Shown here piece after piece: positions 1 through 11,283 of a stretch of DNA of 64,000 bases (the first letter of the stretch is position 1; every line of letters starts with the position of its first letter). The stretch lies in contig QANZ01053924.1 of assembly GCA_003254925.1 (NCBI GenBank), forward strand, positions 182,176 through 246,175, in the 5' to 3' direction. This DNA is from Chamaecrista fasciculata. Taxonomy: Eukaryota > Streptophyta > Magnoliopsida > Fabales > Fabaceae. Both the position numbers and the translations under genes were made by a program. The notes beneath the pieces are model-generated. The model worked only from the letters and a program-made list of their open reading frames with translations. It did no database searches and had not been told where the DNA came from.

Positions 1-157
1 GCACGCAAATATGTATGTAAAATAAATAAGGGACTAAATTGTTAACTTAGTAAAGAAAGAGAGACCAAATAGTAAATTTTCTCTTATTTTTAATTTCATA
101 GACTATATAGTTTTAAACATGGACGACCAGAAAGGGGTGGAGCCATATAATATAAGA
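1..157 (-). mobile_element. Non-autonomous mini-Helitron, copy 1 (3' end off-window)
   Basis: Read on the minus strand the element starts TCTTATATTATATGG right after an A and runs to the window edge inside the GC-rich hairpin arm (GGGCACGC). Its body is nearly identical to 11131-11283, differing mainly by one TATA insertion, and it is shared with 34633 and 46052. The family shows Helitron hallmarks: 5' TC, 3' hairpin followed by CTAG, and insertion between A and T. No coding capacity is visible. Confidence 0.8.
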
Positions 158-279
158 TTAATATTAATATATAATATAGATATAGTTTTTTATAAAAAAA
201 AACCTGAGAATATTTTAAATTTAAAAATAAAACACTACAAAAAAAAAAGCCTTTATAACTACAACTATAAAAAAAAGTA

Positions 280-1438
280 GACCAAAGTGCAAATTTGATC
301 CTGTAACTTTGTTGCAGTTCCCAAATCAGTCCTATAACTTTTTTTGTCTCAAATTTGGTCCTGTAACTTTGCTCCAGTTCCCAAATCAGTCCTATAACTT
401 TTTTTGTCTTGTATGTGGTCCTGTATCTTTGCTCCAGTCTCAAATTAGTCCTATATCTTTTTTTTATCTCAGTTTTGGTCCCATATGTTTTGAAAACCTC
501 TCACCATTAGTCCTCTGTCTATTTTTAATTACAGCTTAGTCCTGAAAACTTCAAGTCCCTTTCACTTTAGTCCCTGACTATCAAAATGAAAATAAAAGAG
601 CATCCCTGAAGATTTTCAAACCTTACATGTTGGTCCCTAATCTATGAATTCTTCATGAAATGAAATAGAAATGCAAAAACAACACAAATTAAAGCAAATG
701 ATAGAGGGACCAAAACTGAAAACGTAGAAAATTTAAAACCCACCAGAAAACTGAAAATGCTATCACCTAGATCAATATGATAAGCCAATATTTACAGAAA
801 TTAAAAAAAAAAGGCTAATTACATTAATGAATAGAACACGTGGAAATTGTATTTTTACAAGGATTAATGATAATTGCATACCTATTTGAAATTGATTGAT
901 GATCCTAACTTTGGGACTAAGGTTCATTAACTAAGGAAGGAAATTGTATGTTTTTGCCTCAATTGATGATCCAGTGGGTTTTAAATTTTCTGTGTTTTCA
1001 GTTTTAGTCCCTCTATCATTTGCTTTAATTTGTGTTGTTTTTGCATTTCTATTCCATTTCATGAAGAAAACATGTATTAGGGACCAAGATATAAGGTTTG
1101 CGGATCTTCAGGGATGCTCTTCCACTTTCATTTTGATAGTCAAGGACTAAAGTGAAAGGGTCTTGAAGATTTCAGGATTAAACTGTAATTTAAAATACAT
1201 GGAGGACTAACGGTGGGAGGTTTTCAAAACATATGGGACCAAAACTGAGACAAAAAAAAGATATAGGACTAATTTGGGACCTGGAGCAAAGATACAGGAC
1301 CAAATACGGGACAAAAAAAGTTATAGGACTGATTTGGGAATTGGAGCAAAGTTACAGGACCAAATTCGAGACAAAAAAAGTTATAGGACTGATTTGGGAA
1401 CTGCAGTAAAGTTATAGGACCAAATTTGCACTTTGGCC
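280..1438. mobile_element. Foldback Mutator-like element, copy 1
   Basis: Two arms of about 450 bp are inverted copies of each other and surround a loop near 740-975. The outer part of each arm is a tandem array of a unit of about 55 bp built around 'gtcctgtaactttg'. The termini read GGCCAAAGTGCAAATTTG (right end, reverse complement) against GACCAAAGTGCAAATTTG (left). A perfect 9-bp target duplication, AAAAAAGTA, is present at 271-279 and 1439-1447, the size typical of Mutator-like elements. No transposase is seen, so it is non-autonomous. Confidence 0.85.
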
Positions 1439-1447
1439 AAAAAAGTA

Positions 1448-2387
1448 ACTTTCTTTAAAGAACAATTGATTGTTGTCCTATTGGAAAAAAAAAACTTTTG
1501 GGGACCATAACCGCACCTTCTTTTGGAGCGTTTTGTCAAGAGGAATCAATAAATCATATACAGAGGAATCAATGAATCATAGTGGTTTGTTGGGTAGTTC
1601 TTAACTTCTTATCTAGAAAGATACACATGAATTAAAAAAAGGATGATAACTAATATTGGTAAACACTGTCTAGTAGACACCTAGTCAGCAAAATTTGGCT
1701 TTTTTATCACGAGGAATCAATCTGAAACCTTATACTACCATAGTATCATTAATTCATTACTAGTTTAGCAAGAGACGTGAGTTTTTCCTCCATTTTCAAA
1801 CCAACCATCACAAAAAGAAGATGCAAAAAAAAGGAAATTTTCTTGATAGACAGTTTCAAGATCGAACTTGTCAGATTCTAACCTTTTCATCAGTTTCTTT
1901 TTACTTGTTAGAAACTCAGATTCAATTCTGCTCAAATTTCTACCCTTTTGAAAATATCCATTTGGTTAATTATACTCATGAAGGCAAGCATGAAGCATGA
2001 AAGGTGACATACATACTCACTACTCTAAATACAATCCTTACTTTTTCTAAGAGAAAATCCACTTTTTAGTTCATAAATTTGCCCCAAAATTATGATTTAG
2101 TTCCTAAATATTAGAAATACAATTTTTAGCCCTGATATGTTTAGAAACATAAACTATTTAATTCTCAGAGATAATGACTAAATAATTTATCAGGGATCAA
2201 AAAATATATTTTCAATATAAGGATTAAATCGTAGTTTAAGAACAAATTCAAAGATAAAAGGTGTATTTCCAATGAGAAATTATTTTTCCATCATCCTATC
2301 TTCTTTAGAACTGAATCTATTGGAACTTCAAGAAGAAGAAGGAACACACACACTTTCTCTTTATTCAAATCTCACAATGAAAAATTC
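1448..2387. other. Gene-free 3' flank of the GGT gene with an inverted repeat
   Basis: No gene is seen. About 2045-2265 is a small inverted repeat ('ccactttttagttc' at left, 'gtgtatttccaatg' side at right) of the 'dagttcataaatttg' dispersed type common in this window. The last 100 bases probably form the 3' UTR of the minus-strand GGT gene. Confidence 0.4.
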
Positions 2388-5300
2388 TCAGAAGCCTGCA
2401 GGAAAACCACCTTTTCTTGGGTCACTCACAGCCACAAGATTTCCAAAGACTTCATTTTTGTTGTATGGCACTGTGCCTCTAACAATAAATTGGCAAATGG
2501 TCCCTCCGGCAAGGCCTTGTAGGACATGGCCCTTCTTTTTAAGGGCTGCCCTTATATCAGCAGGAAGTTCTATGTGGTCACCGCTCACAGTAGTCCAATT
2601 CTCATACTTAACCACGTTAGGTATCAGCTGCTCAAATCACACATCATTATTAGATATGTCTTCATAATGATCATAAAGAACGAAAAAACTATAGGCAAAT
2701 ACAGAATGTGAAACCCTCCTAAAATTTGGTCATTGTGCAAAATATCTTCTAAACTTTAAAAAGTGACAAAAAAAACTCCTTAAAAGTTCGGAAATCTTTC
2801 TTCACTTTTTAAAGTTCAAGGGGTTTTCTGTATTTTAGCAACAAAAAATATATATATACATTCTTAGAGGAGAAGGATTTAGGGGCTTTGAAATTACCTG
2901 ATGATAGACCCTTGGAGACATTACAGAAGAAAAGGGATCCATTCCTCTGACAAAATGATTCAAAATAACTTCTGAAGTTCCTGCAATGATCATACCTCCT
3001 CCACTTGCACCTACCACAGCTTTCAGTTTCCCATCCTGTATAGTCATAGACAAGTATTATTGCAAAGAAGTAGCACCAACTATTACAACTTTCATTTTCT
3101 CATGATTGGTCCTGCAAAAACTTTTCAACGCGTGTTTTATTTTTATCGATAAATTTGATAGTAAAGATATAAGAAACTTTATGAGTTTAATCTAGAGGGA
3201 AATTTTAGCAAAAGAGAAACCTTGAGGAGGATAGTTGGCGACATGGATGATAAAGGTCGCTTTCCCGGCACAATAAAATTGGCGGGAGCCGGTGGAGGAT
3301 CATCCTTGGAGACATTACTAGGCATGGAGAAATCATCCATCTCATTGTTCAACACTATGCCTGTACTTTCTGAAAGAATTCCTGAACCAAAGTATGCATT
3401 CACTGTGGTAGTCATAGAAACAGCATTTTGCTCCGGATCTATGATGCTCACGTGACTTGTACCGTGTTCTTTGATCTGATTCCACCTTTATTTGAGAAAA
3501 TAAAACAAAGACGTGTGTTGAGATTTCTTACTGGTAGTATCACTACAGCACTCCAAAAAGCATAAATAAAAGGCTTGTAATTTTCTCGTTTACAGATAAT
3601 CATTCTTTAAAATTGTTAGAAATAAGAAGAAAGAAGTGAGAAAGAATTTAGGCTTTGAGGTGTGCGTGAGAACACTATCTTTAAAAACTGATTGATTAAT
3701 GGTCAATTGTATAGTTACATATTTCTTAGCTCATACTCAAAAAGCTGAATTTACTAAGACAACCAAGAGTTTAGGCCAGTTTTTGCAATTAAAGCCAAAC
3801 AGAAAGTAAAGAATTCTCATCATTTAGCAGCTTACCTCCCACCATAATAACTGGGATCATAAGTCCTACTGTCATTAATCTTTTTCTTTAGCTCTTCAGC
3901 AAACTTTGGAGAAAGCATGTCAGAAACAACCGCGGTTATATTTACAAAATCAGGATCCCCAAGATTCATTCTCACAGCAAATACATGTTTCAAAGCCTCA
4001 ATTTCCCGGTGGATCCCGAGTGAGCCCAGAATACCGGATGGGAGTTTATATTGTGACAGAATGTTCAGCAGCTGTGGCACAACATGAGATTTTACTAATC
4101 ATTTTCAGACTATGAACTTCATTAAAAGAAAAGGCTAAAATACCCAAAAACCCCTATCTGAACTTTTGATTTTGTGCAGAAGACCCCTTTTGTTAAGATT
4201 TTCACTAAAAAAATGAAGTTTTTTTTTGCCTTTAGAATTTTCTGATTGTTGTTGCATTTTACATATCCAAACTTGAAATTAACTATTTTCGTAAATAACA
4301 GTAGCCAAAAAACTCAAAATTTCTTTATTTTTTCAATGAAAATTTAACAAAAAGAGTTTATTTGCACAAAATCAAAAGTTCAGGGAGTTTTTTTGTCACT
4401 TTTCAAAGTTCAGGGAGAGTTATGCATTTTAGCCTAGAAAAAAACACCAAACAGAAAAATGAACATAACGCAAAGTAGTAGATATACATACAAGTATCAT
4501 TGGAGGGCCACCAGATGGAGGAGGCATGCCTAGGAGTTTTAGTCCTAAAACATCCACAGATAATGGTACCTTCTGCTTAACCTTGTATGTTTTCAAGTCT
4601 CTCAACGTCAATATACCTCCAGCTTTCTTAACATCTTTGACTAAATTAAGGCCAATGGATCCATTATAGAAGGCTTGTGGACCAAACTCAGATATTATTC
4701 TCAAAGTCTCTGCTAGTTTCTTATTGTAGCATATGTCACCTAACTTCAAGAGTTTCCCATTTGAAGTAAAAACACTACGAAGTCCAGGATCTTCTAAAAT
4801 GTATGATTCTGTTTGGACCATTTGCAAGTAGAGGTATGGTGATATCTTAAAGCCTTGGCGAGCAAGAACCTCAGATGGCTGCACAAGCCTCTTCCATGGC
4901 AGCTTACCATGCAGCGTCCATGCCTCGTGGAGGCCGGCGAGTAGCCCCGGGACTGCTACCGAGAGCCCTCCTCTCGCCTTCAGAGTAGCATTGCCACCAT
5001 ACATATTCTGAAAAATGGTTTCAAATTTTCAAATACATCTTATAGGTAAAAAAAATTACTTTCATGGTAGTTATCAAATTTTCTAAGAACACACCCAAAC
5101 ATGATGCGACTAAACTTATACCTAAAAACTATATCCAAGTTTTGTTTATATATATGGCTCATGGGTCAATGAATAAATGTGTCTCTCAGGTCTCCAAGGA
5201 GAACATAACGTGTATGAAATATTTGAAAGATCCAAACATGATGCCTGATAACAGATACCTAAAATATCCAAGTTTTGTCCTTTAACATAGCTTCTGTGAC

Positions 5301-7020
5301 CTCTGAGACTGAAAACCAATATAGGTCTCACATATATCATTTTTTAGGGATCATATGGCGCAATCAATGTGTCATTCAAACCCATATCATGGTAAAAACA
5401 AAACAAGTACGATATATGATGTAGTACTATTCATAACATTGTGGATAACTTTGGAAGAGCATACCTCAGAAAAGCAAACAAATTAGCAGTTTCTCTCATG
5501 TCAAAGAGTTTTGCTTGTTGACTTGAGTAAAGTAATATTTTAGTCCCTAGATTATATGGACGTTGTCATTTTAGTTCTTGATTTTTTGAAATACTCGATT
5601 TACTCTGAAAATTGATGACTCATTGCAAATTAGTCATTTCATAAACACTTTACCGCTATACAACCCGGCCTCCGGAGGGGCTTAATTTCAACAAGTCATG
5701 AATTTTCCCATGCTAAATCAATCATTTCAAAAATTCAAAGACTAAACTAACAACGCCTATAATCTATATAACTCAGAGACCAAAATTGATAGTTTACTTT
5801 ACTCAATAACTATATCCAAGTTTTGTCCTTTATCATAGTAGTTAGACATTGAGACTTAAAATCAGTCTAGGCCTCCCTCACACAGGATTTTGTATGGGTC
5901 AATGAATCAATGTGCAAACCCATATCATGGTAAAACCAAACAAGTATGAGGATGTAGTTTGTGAGAGCATATATATATATATATATATATATAACTCAGA
6001 AGCAAACAAATTAGCAGTTTCTCGCATTTGAAAGGCTTTTACTTGACAACAATAACAAAGTTTTGTCCTTATATAGCAGTTTTTATGAATTATGACCTCT
6101 GAGACTCAAAACCAGTCTAGACCTCACATGATTTGGTATTGGGTCAATGAACCAATCTCTCAGACCCAAACCATAGTAAAAACAAAAACTAGTCAGTGAG
6201 ATCAAGATATAATAATAAAGATAAATTACATTTTGGTACCCTGTTCTATAGACCGGTTTCACCTTGGTACCTTGTTCTTTCAAAATTGACACTTTGGTAC
6301 CCTATTCTTTGCACCGTTAACATTTTGATACCCTGTTCTTTCAAAAGTGACATTTTGGTACCCTGTCCTTTACACCGTTAATATTTTGTACTCTGTTTTA
6401 TGGACCGATTTCACTTTGGTACCCTTTTCTTTCACGATTTGTTACCATGTTCTATCTTTTTTTTAGAGTACCAAAGTGTTAATAGTGCAAAGAACATGGT
6501 ACTAAATTGTCACTTTTAAAGAACAGGTACCGAAATATAATTTAGCCCAATAAGGGTAATAATACCTGAGAAGCAAGCAGAGGAGCAACTTCTCTCATGT
6601 CAAAGGCTTTAGCTTCCCCATTTGCTAATCTAAGAACCATGAAGGAACCACCACCTAGCCCACTCGACGCAGGACTCACAACCCCTAAACATATAGCCAC
6701 TGCCACGGCGGCATCCACCGCATGCCCTCCCTCACGCAGAACATCCGATCCAATCCTCGAACATCTCCGATCATCCGCCGCCACTGCGCCATGGCGAACA
6801 TTTATTACTTCTTGTCTCTGTCTTGTCGAAGAAGATAAAGCAGATGATGATGATGGCAAAATTGAAATTACCAGGATGATCAATGCTATAGCTCGCCATA
6901 GCAATACACCTGCACATGAAATCCAAGTTCTATTATTTTAAGAAACAAGATTTGAACTTTGAAGAATATATCCAAAATTGGGAGAGCAGAGGTACCTGCT
7001 GGAGGAAGAAGACGATGCAT
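2388..7020 (-). CDS. GGT1: Gamma-glutamyltranspeptidase (7 exons)
   Basis: Family role: extracellular or vacuolar gamma-glutamyltranspeptidase, an N-terminal nucleophile hydrolase that cleaves the gamma-glutamyl bond of glutathione and its conjugates. Exons on the minus strand: 6996-7020, 6566-6909, 4492-5007, 3836-4071, 3221-3485, 2898-3035, 2388-2627. All junctions are GT-AG and the phases join to 587 aa, against about 572 for Arabidopsis GGT1. The start is a 25-nt first exon (MHRLLPPA) spliced to an open stretch that lacks its own ATG. Residues 10-30 form a hydrophobic signal anchor. Exon 2 carries SPASSGLGGGSFMV. Exon 5 carries HGTSHVSI, with the predicted autocatalytic nucleophile Thr at about residue 383 (codon 3458-3460), then NNEMDDF and the oxyanion-hole pair PLSSM (Ser about 453-454). 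The C-terminus ends DPRKGGFPAGF. All expected catalytic landmarks are intact. Introns 2 and 3 host repeats. Which plant paralogue (GGT1 or GGT2) it is cannot be settled here. Confidence 0.95.
4133..4434. mobile_element. Small inverted-repeat element in GGT intron 3
   Basis: Perfect terminal inverted repeats GGCTAAAAT / ATTTTAGCC bound a sequence whose two halves are inverted copies ('atctgaacttttgattttgtgca' type against 'tgcacaaaatcaaaagttca' type). A related fragment lies in intron 6 at about 2706-2842. It is spliced out and does not touch an exon. No clear target duplication. Confidence 0.6.
5968..5993. repeat. (TA)n microsatellite
   Basis: About 13 uninterrupted TA units in GGT intron 2. 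Confidence 0.9.
6219..6547. repeat. Inverted-repeat element with GGTACC-rich tandem units
   Basis: Lies in GGT intron 2. The left part has tandem units 'tttggtaccctgttctttc'; the right part carries them inverted ('gaacaggtaccgaaatataa'). Ends resemble each other as GGCTAAATTATATT / AGATAAATTACATT. A related fragment is at about 57138-57250. No exact target duplication was found. Confidence 0.6.
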
Positions 7021-7161
7021 TGATTTGATAGGAATCTGAGGTTGCGACTATCTTTAGAAATGTAAGAAAGAAATGAATGCCACCTTAGCTTCTACTTTCG
7101 TTGATACTTGTGGTAAGTATCCGTTGGAAATTCCCAATGAACAATTAATGGATATCTATGA

Positions 7162-7169
7162 TATTTATA
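7162..7169 (-). promoter_or_regulatory. Candidate TATA box of the GGT gene
   Basis: TATAAATA on the minus strand about 145 bp upstream of the GGT ATG. Position and sequence fit a plant core promoter; there is no other evidence. The rest of 7021-7735 holds no gene. Confidence 0.4.
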
Positions 7170-7744
7170 AATAATTAGGAAAGGGCAGCTTAGATTTTTG
7201 GGATTAATGATGATGTCATTAGATTTTTAATTTTTTGCATGTGTAACTTTAAGAATGGAGGATATGCAAGGGTAAGGAGCATAAGTACACAAACACACGC
7301 ATTTAGTACTCATTACTTTAGTCAAACTGACCGGCATAATTCTCCATTGGCTGGCACTGGTGGTGGTGGGACAGAATTTACTTTATAATATTAATTAATA
7401 AAAATAAAATAACTTTTTCCTTTTTTTTTAGAATAATTAGAAAAATAAGATAAAAACACGATTACAACATTGGAGAAATTAAAGTGTAAATCTCAAATTG
7501 GGGAAAAAATCACATCTGTTACTAGAAGACAACAAGAAAAAAAATTATATAAAAATTTTACATCACACAATATTTTCTCAACTCTTGTCCCAAGTACATT
7601 CACATGACTCTTCAAAGCTAGTATTTAAACATATCTCACCACTCTAGAATCATGAGAATAAATATGTAAATAATAAATATATCTCTCAACACTCCACTAA
7701 CTATAGAATAAAGAGGAAGATAAAAAGTCAAATAATATAAATTT

Positions 7745-8633
7745 GGCTTAAGTGCACTTTTGGTTCCATAACTATGACAAAGGTTTCATTTTGGTCCTAT
7801 AACTTTTTTTGTTGCAATTTTGGTCCCATAACTATGACAAAGGTTTCATTTTGGTCCCATAACTTTTTTTGTTGCAATTTTGGTCCCATAACTTCTCAAA
7901 AGGTTCTACCATTAGTCCCTTGGTGAATTCCATCCATATTTAGCCGTTAAGTATGTCGTGACATAGTGACTAGGATCATGATGTGGCAAAATAAGATGAA
8001 ATGGATTGAAATAGGATCTATATGCAACATATTAAAACTTATCTATACCCAAACACAATATATACAAAGAGTGGTACTTCCTCTTCCTCGTCAGCTCAAC
8101 GGGACTTCCTCTTCCTCGTTCCGCTTCTCAATTTGTCGTCGCCGCCGCTTTGGTCGTTCGACTCTGGCTGAGGATCCCATCGACTTCGTCGGTGCCTTCT
8201 GCTTGAAGTCTCTTCTTCCCCACCATATTGGTCCCTGTCAGTACCACTCTTTGTATATATGGTGGTTGGGTATAGATAAGTTTTAATATGTTGCATATAG
8301 ATCCTATTTCAGTCCACTTCATCTTATTTTGCCACATCATGATCCTAGTTACTATACCACGTCATACTTAACCGCTAAATATGGATGGAATTCACCAAGG
8401 GACTAACGGTGGAACCTTTTGAGAAGTTATGGGACCAAAATTGTAACAAAAAAAATTATGGGACCAAAATGAAACCTTTGTCATAGTTATGGGACCAAAA
8501 TTGCAACAAAAAAAGTTATGAGACCAAAATGAAACCTTTGTCATAGTTATGAGACCAAAATTGCAACAAAAAATTTTATGGGACCAAAATGAAACCTTTG
8601 TCATAGTTATGGGACCAAAAGTGCACTTAAGCC
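7745..8633. mobile_element. Foldback Mutator-like element, copy 2, with GC-rich loop
   Basis: Ends are GGCTTAAGTGCACTTTTGGT and its inverse. The arms are about 340-390 bp, inverted copies of each other, with outer tandem units around 'aactatgacaaaggtttcat'. A perfect 9-bp target duplication, TATAAATTT, lies at 7736-7744 and 8634-8642. The loop, about 8085-8240, is unlike the arms: GC-richer and codon-like, with 'cttcctcttcctcg' repeated twice, suggesting captured genic sequence (Pack-MULE style). No transposase. Confidence 0.88.
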
Positions 8634-8859
8634 TATAAATTTAAAGTGTGTAACTTGGTTCCATAGAAAAAAAAAATCTAGAGTAATTTAGGACCAATTT
8701 TCAACCAATATCTAAAGTTCCCAACACGTGCTTCATAGCAACACACCTATTCAGAACCATTCCTCGGTGTGATTGATTTTAGTTGTCAAAAATTTATTGA
8801 GATTTTTTTTTTGGCATAAAGAATCTTATAAAGATTGATGTCATAAATTTTCCTTTAAA

Positions 8860-9300
8860 AAATAAAGTGAACAAAAAAAATCTCAAGACAAATAATAAAA
8901 TTTGGACAAGAACATTCTTTCGATTCCTAAATTTTAGGCAAATTGTCACGTTTGTTTTTTATTTTTTTTTTGTTAATTTCGTCCATAATATTTCACATTT
9001 TGGTCAATTTTATTTTTCATTTTTATTTTACCTAAATATTAACGGCAAAATTTATGTGGCTAATGACATAATGTGAAATTGATAAAAAAAAATTAAAATC
9101 TTAACTTAAATTGAAAAATAAAATGAAATTTGTCGTTAATTTATTGAAGAAAATTAGTTAAAAGATAAAATTGACCAAAATATAAAATATTAAGGGCGAA
9201 ATTGATCGCATAAAAAGATTAAGGATAAAATTAATAGTTAGTGAAAAGTTTAAGGACTAAAAGAAGATTTTTGTCTTAAATTTAACAAAATTGTCTAAGA
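8860..9300. repeat. Inverted-repeat sequence
   Basis: The left half ('ttcgtccataatatttcaca', 'ttggtcaattttat') recurs inverted in the right half ('ataaaattgaccaaaatata', 'aagggcgaaattgatcgcat'). Related to the sequence at 11440-11700. No target duplication identified; no gene. Confidence 0.5.
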
Positions 9301-9346
9301 ATCTACTCTAGTCCACACTTTTGGGGGATGATATGAAAAACACCTT

Positions 9347-9363
9347 TTTTTTTTTTGTAAGGT
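9347..9363 (-). mobile_element. Poly(A)-stub micro-insertion (imperfect flanks)
   Basis: A T10 run plus GTAAGGT lies between TATGAAAAACACCTT (9332-9346) and TATGAGAAGCACCTT (9364-9378), direct repeats with two mismatches. On the minus strand the insert reads ACCTTAC(A)n, as expected of the extreme 3' end of a retroposon. Confidence 0.45.
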
Positions 9364-9555
9364 TATGAGAAGCACCTTAAATAAAGCAATTCTCTCTCTC
9401 ATCACCATCACCGTTGATGATCACATGTATGGTCATAGATTTTCTACTTTTTTTTTTTCTTTAGTTTTTTCACCTTGCATAATGATATCAAGCATGCGTA
9501 CTATTAGGAAGTATATATGGACACTCACATGGACATGGGACACGACACNATGAGT

Positions 9556-9886
9556 TATGAAGCATGGACACTCACATGGACATGGGACACGACACGGACG
9601 CGAACACACCGACACGTGAATTCTTAAACTTACATAACACGAGACGGCCTATATTTATATATATAAATAATTAAAAATTTATAAATTTTGATGAAAAAAT
9701 TAAAATTATAATATCTATTGATAATATATGTCCTGTGTGTCATTATTTTTTATTGTTTGACATATTATAGTCACAAAAAATTAATTTTATATTTTAAAAT
9801 TTATGAACATGTGTCGTGTGGGTGTCATACAGGTGTGGACACAAACATGACATGATGACACACTTTCAAAATAAAGTATCTATACC
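9556..9886. mobile_element. hAT-like MITE, copy 1 (degenerate right end)
   Basis: Starts TATGAAGCATGGACAC, followed by CACGACAC-rich subterminal sequence, an AT-rich middle, and the inverted 'gtgtcgtgtgggtgtc' side. It matches the better preserved copy at 58454-58773. Just before it, across the N at 9549, about 31 bp of its left end are repeated, which looks like an unmerged assembly overlap. Confidence 0.65.
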
Positions 9887-10039
9887 AATTAATAATTGGA
9901 GTACTGAATCTTTCTCTTGCATATCTATGTATTGGCTTTTCCTTTATGTTTGAATCAGTCCAAAATCAACATTTTGCCTCATCCTCATTTTTTTGTTGCC
10001 TCATCCATATAACTTGCATAGTTCTAGCCAAAAGTACCN

Positions 10040-10260
10040 AAATATTCATATTTTTTAATAAAAAAAATTAAAAATTTTATTTATAATATATGTCATATGT
10101 ATTATTATTTTCTCTTATATGTCATATTAAAGTGACAAAAAATTAATTTATCTTCTAAAATTTATGAATATGTGTCGTGTCGGTGTCATATGGGTGTCGG
10201 ACACTGACACGTGTCTGACACACCGATACGCCCTCAAAATAAAGTGTCCATACTTCATAG
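10040..10260. mobile_element. hAT-like MITE, copy 2 (left end missing at an N)
   Basis: The right two thirds of the same MITE family, ending 'gtgtccatacttcatag'. The left terminus is lost at the N at 10039. It sits directly against LINE sequence. Flanks 'gtacc' (before the N) and 'gtgtaccg' (after) hint at a target duplication within the LINE. Confidence 0.65.
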
Positions 10261-10575
10261 GTGTACCGTAAAGCAAATGTAAGTGCTGATCTTCTTGCCA
10301 AAAGAGCTATGCAAGATAAAAATGATCTCCTGGTTTACAATGACATGCCCAATTTTTTATCTTTTGTTTTTTGGGCTGACCTTGCTGGCAAGAGCTTTTC
10401 TAGAAGAACGGGTGTAGGATGAATTGTTGTAGTTTTTGTTTTAACTGTTTTGACTGTTAGTTGCTTTGTTTGGCTTTGCTTCACTTGATATACTCTTTTT
10501 TTTATATATATATATATATATACCACACTCTTACTCTTATGTTTAATGAATTCCTTTCTTACGAAAAAAAATATG
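10261..10575 (+). mobile_element. LINE remnant: RNase H C-terminus and 3' UTR
   Basis: An open frame from 10261 to the stop at 10420-10422 reads VYRKANVSADLLAKRAMQ and onward, the signature (H)VYREAN..AD.LA of the RNase H domain ending plant LINE ORF2. A 3' UTR follows, with a TA microsatellite at about 10505-10522 and a short poly(A) after TTCTTACG. Everything upstream is absent, replaced by the MITE at 10040-10260. Confidence 0.7.
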
Positions 10576-11130
10576 GCAATGGTTAATTTTATAGCATTGC
10601 CCTTCCCCGGGCAAAATTATGAACGTCAAAATAGGGCAGATTGGGATATTCGGCTGAAAATGAAATTATTTAATAAATTTGTAAGCATTAAATTGATTTA
10701 ATTTTCACATACATATATAAAGTATTTACGTAATGATAATTTGCATTAATATTTTTTTAATGTGTATAGGCATGTTTTCGAAAAACTTTACATTGATCTA
10801 AAATCTAATATATTTCGTGCATGTCTGGAACAAAGCCAAAGTGGGATGTGAAAGTTGGAGAATGATTGAAAAGAAGGCCGCTCCCGTCCACGTTCAATTC
10901 ACCATGCGCAAATAATGTACGAGAAGGATATTAAATATTAATATATTATAGCCTTTATTATTATATTTAAGGTAAAAATACGTTTTTTCTCCAAATTTTG
11001 TATTAATTTTTAGATAAAAGTATTTTTGGTATCCTACCTATGGATTAACTATGAGTTGTATTCTCAAATTTTTTGTGTTTAATTATATCTTCAAATTTTC
11101 ATATTTGATTTAATTGTACTATCTATACTA

Positions 11131-11283
11131 TCTTATATTATATGGCTCCACCCCTTTCTGGTCGTCCATGTTTAAAACTATAGTCTATGAAATTAAAAAT
11201 AAGAGAAAATTTACTATTTGGTCTCTCTTTCTTTACTAAGTTAACAATTTAGTCCCTTATTTATTTTACATACATATTTGCGN
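11131..11283 (+). mobile_element. Non-autonomous mini-Helitron, copy 2 (hairpin lost at N)
   Basis: Starts TCTTATATTATATGG after an A (11130), near-identical in reverse orientation to 1-157, and breaks off at TTTGCG followed by N (11283), where the 3' hairpin should begin. It sits inside an older inverted-repeat sequence spanning roughly 10975-11420. Confidence 0.8.

Noticed and set aside
8392-8604. Open frames with repeated FWSHNFF / NFGPIT-like segments in foldback arms (also at 309-539, 45418-45753, 61588-62022)
   Set aside because: They are translations of the tandem units in transposon arms; both strands are open for the same reason and no family is matched.
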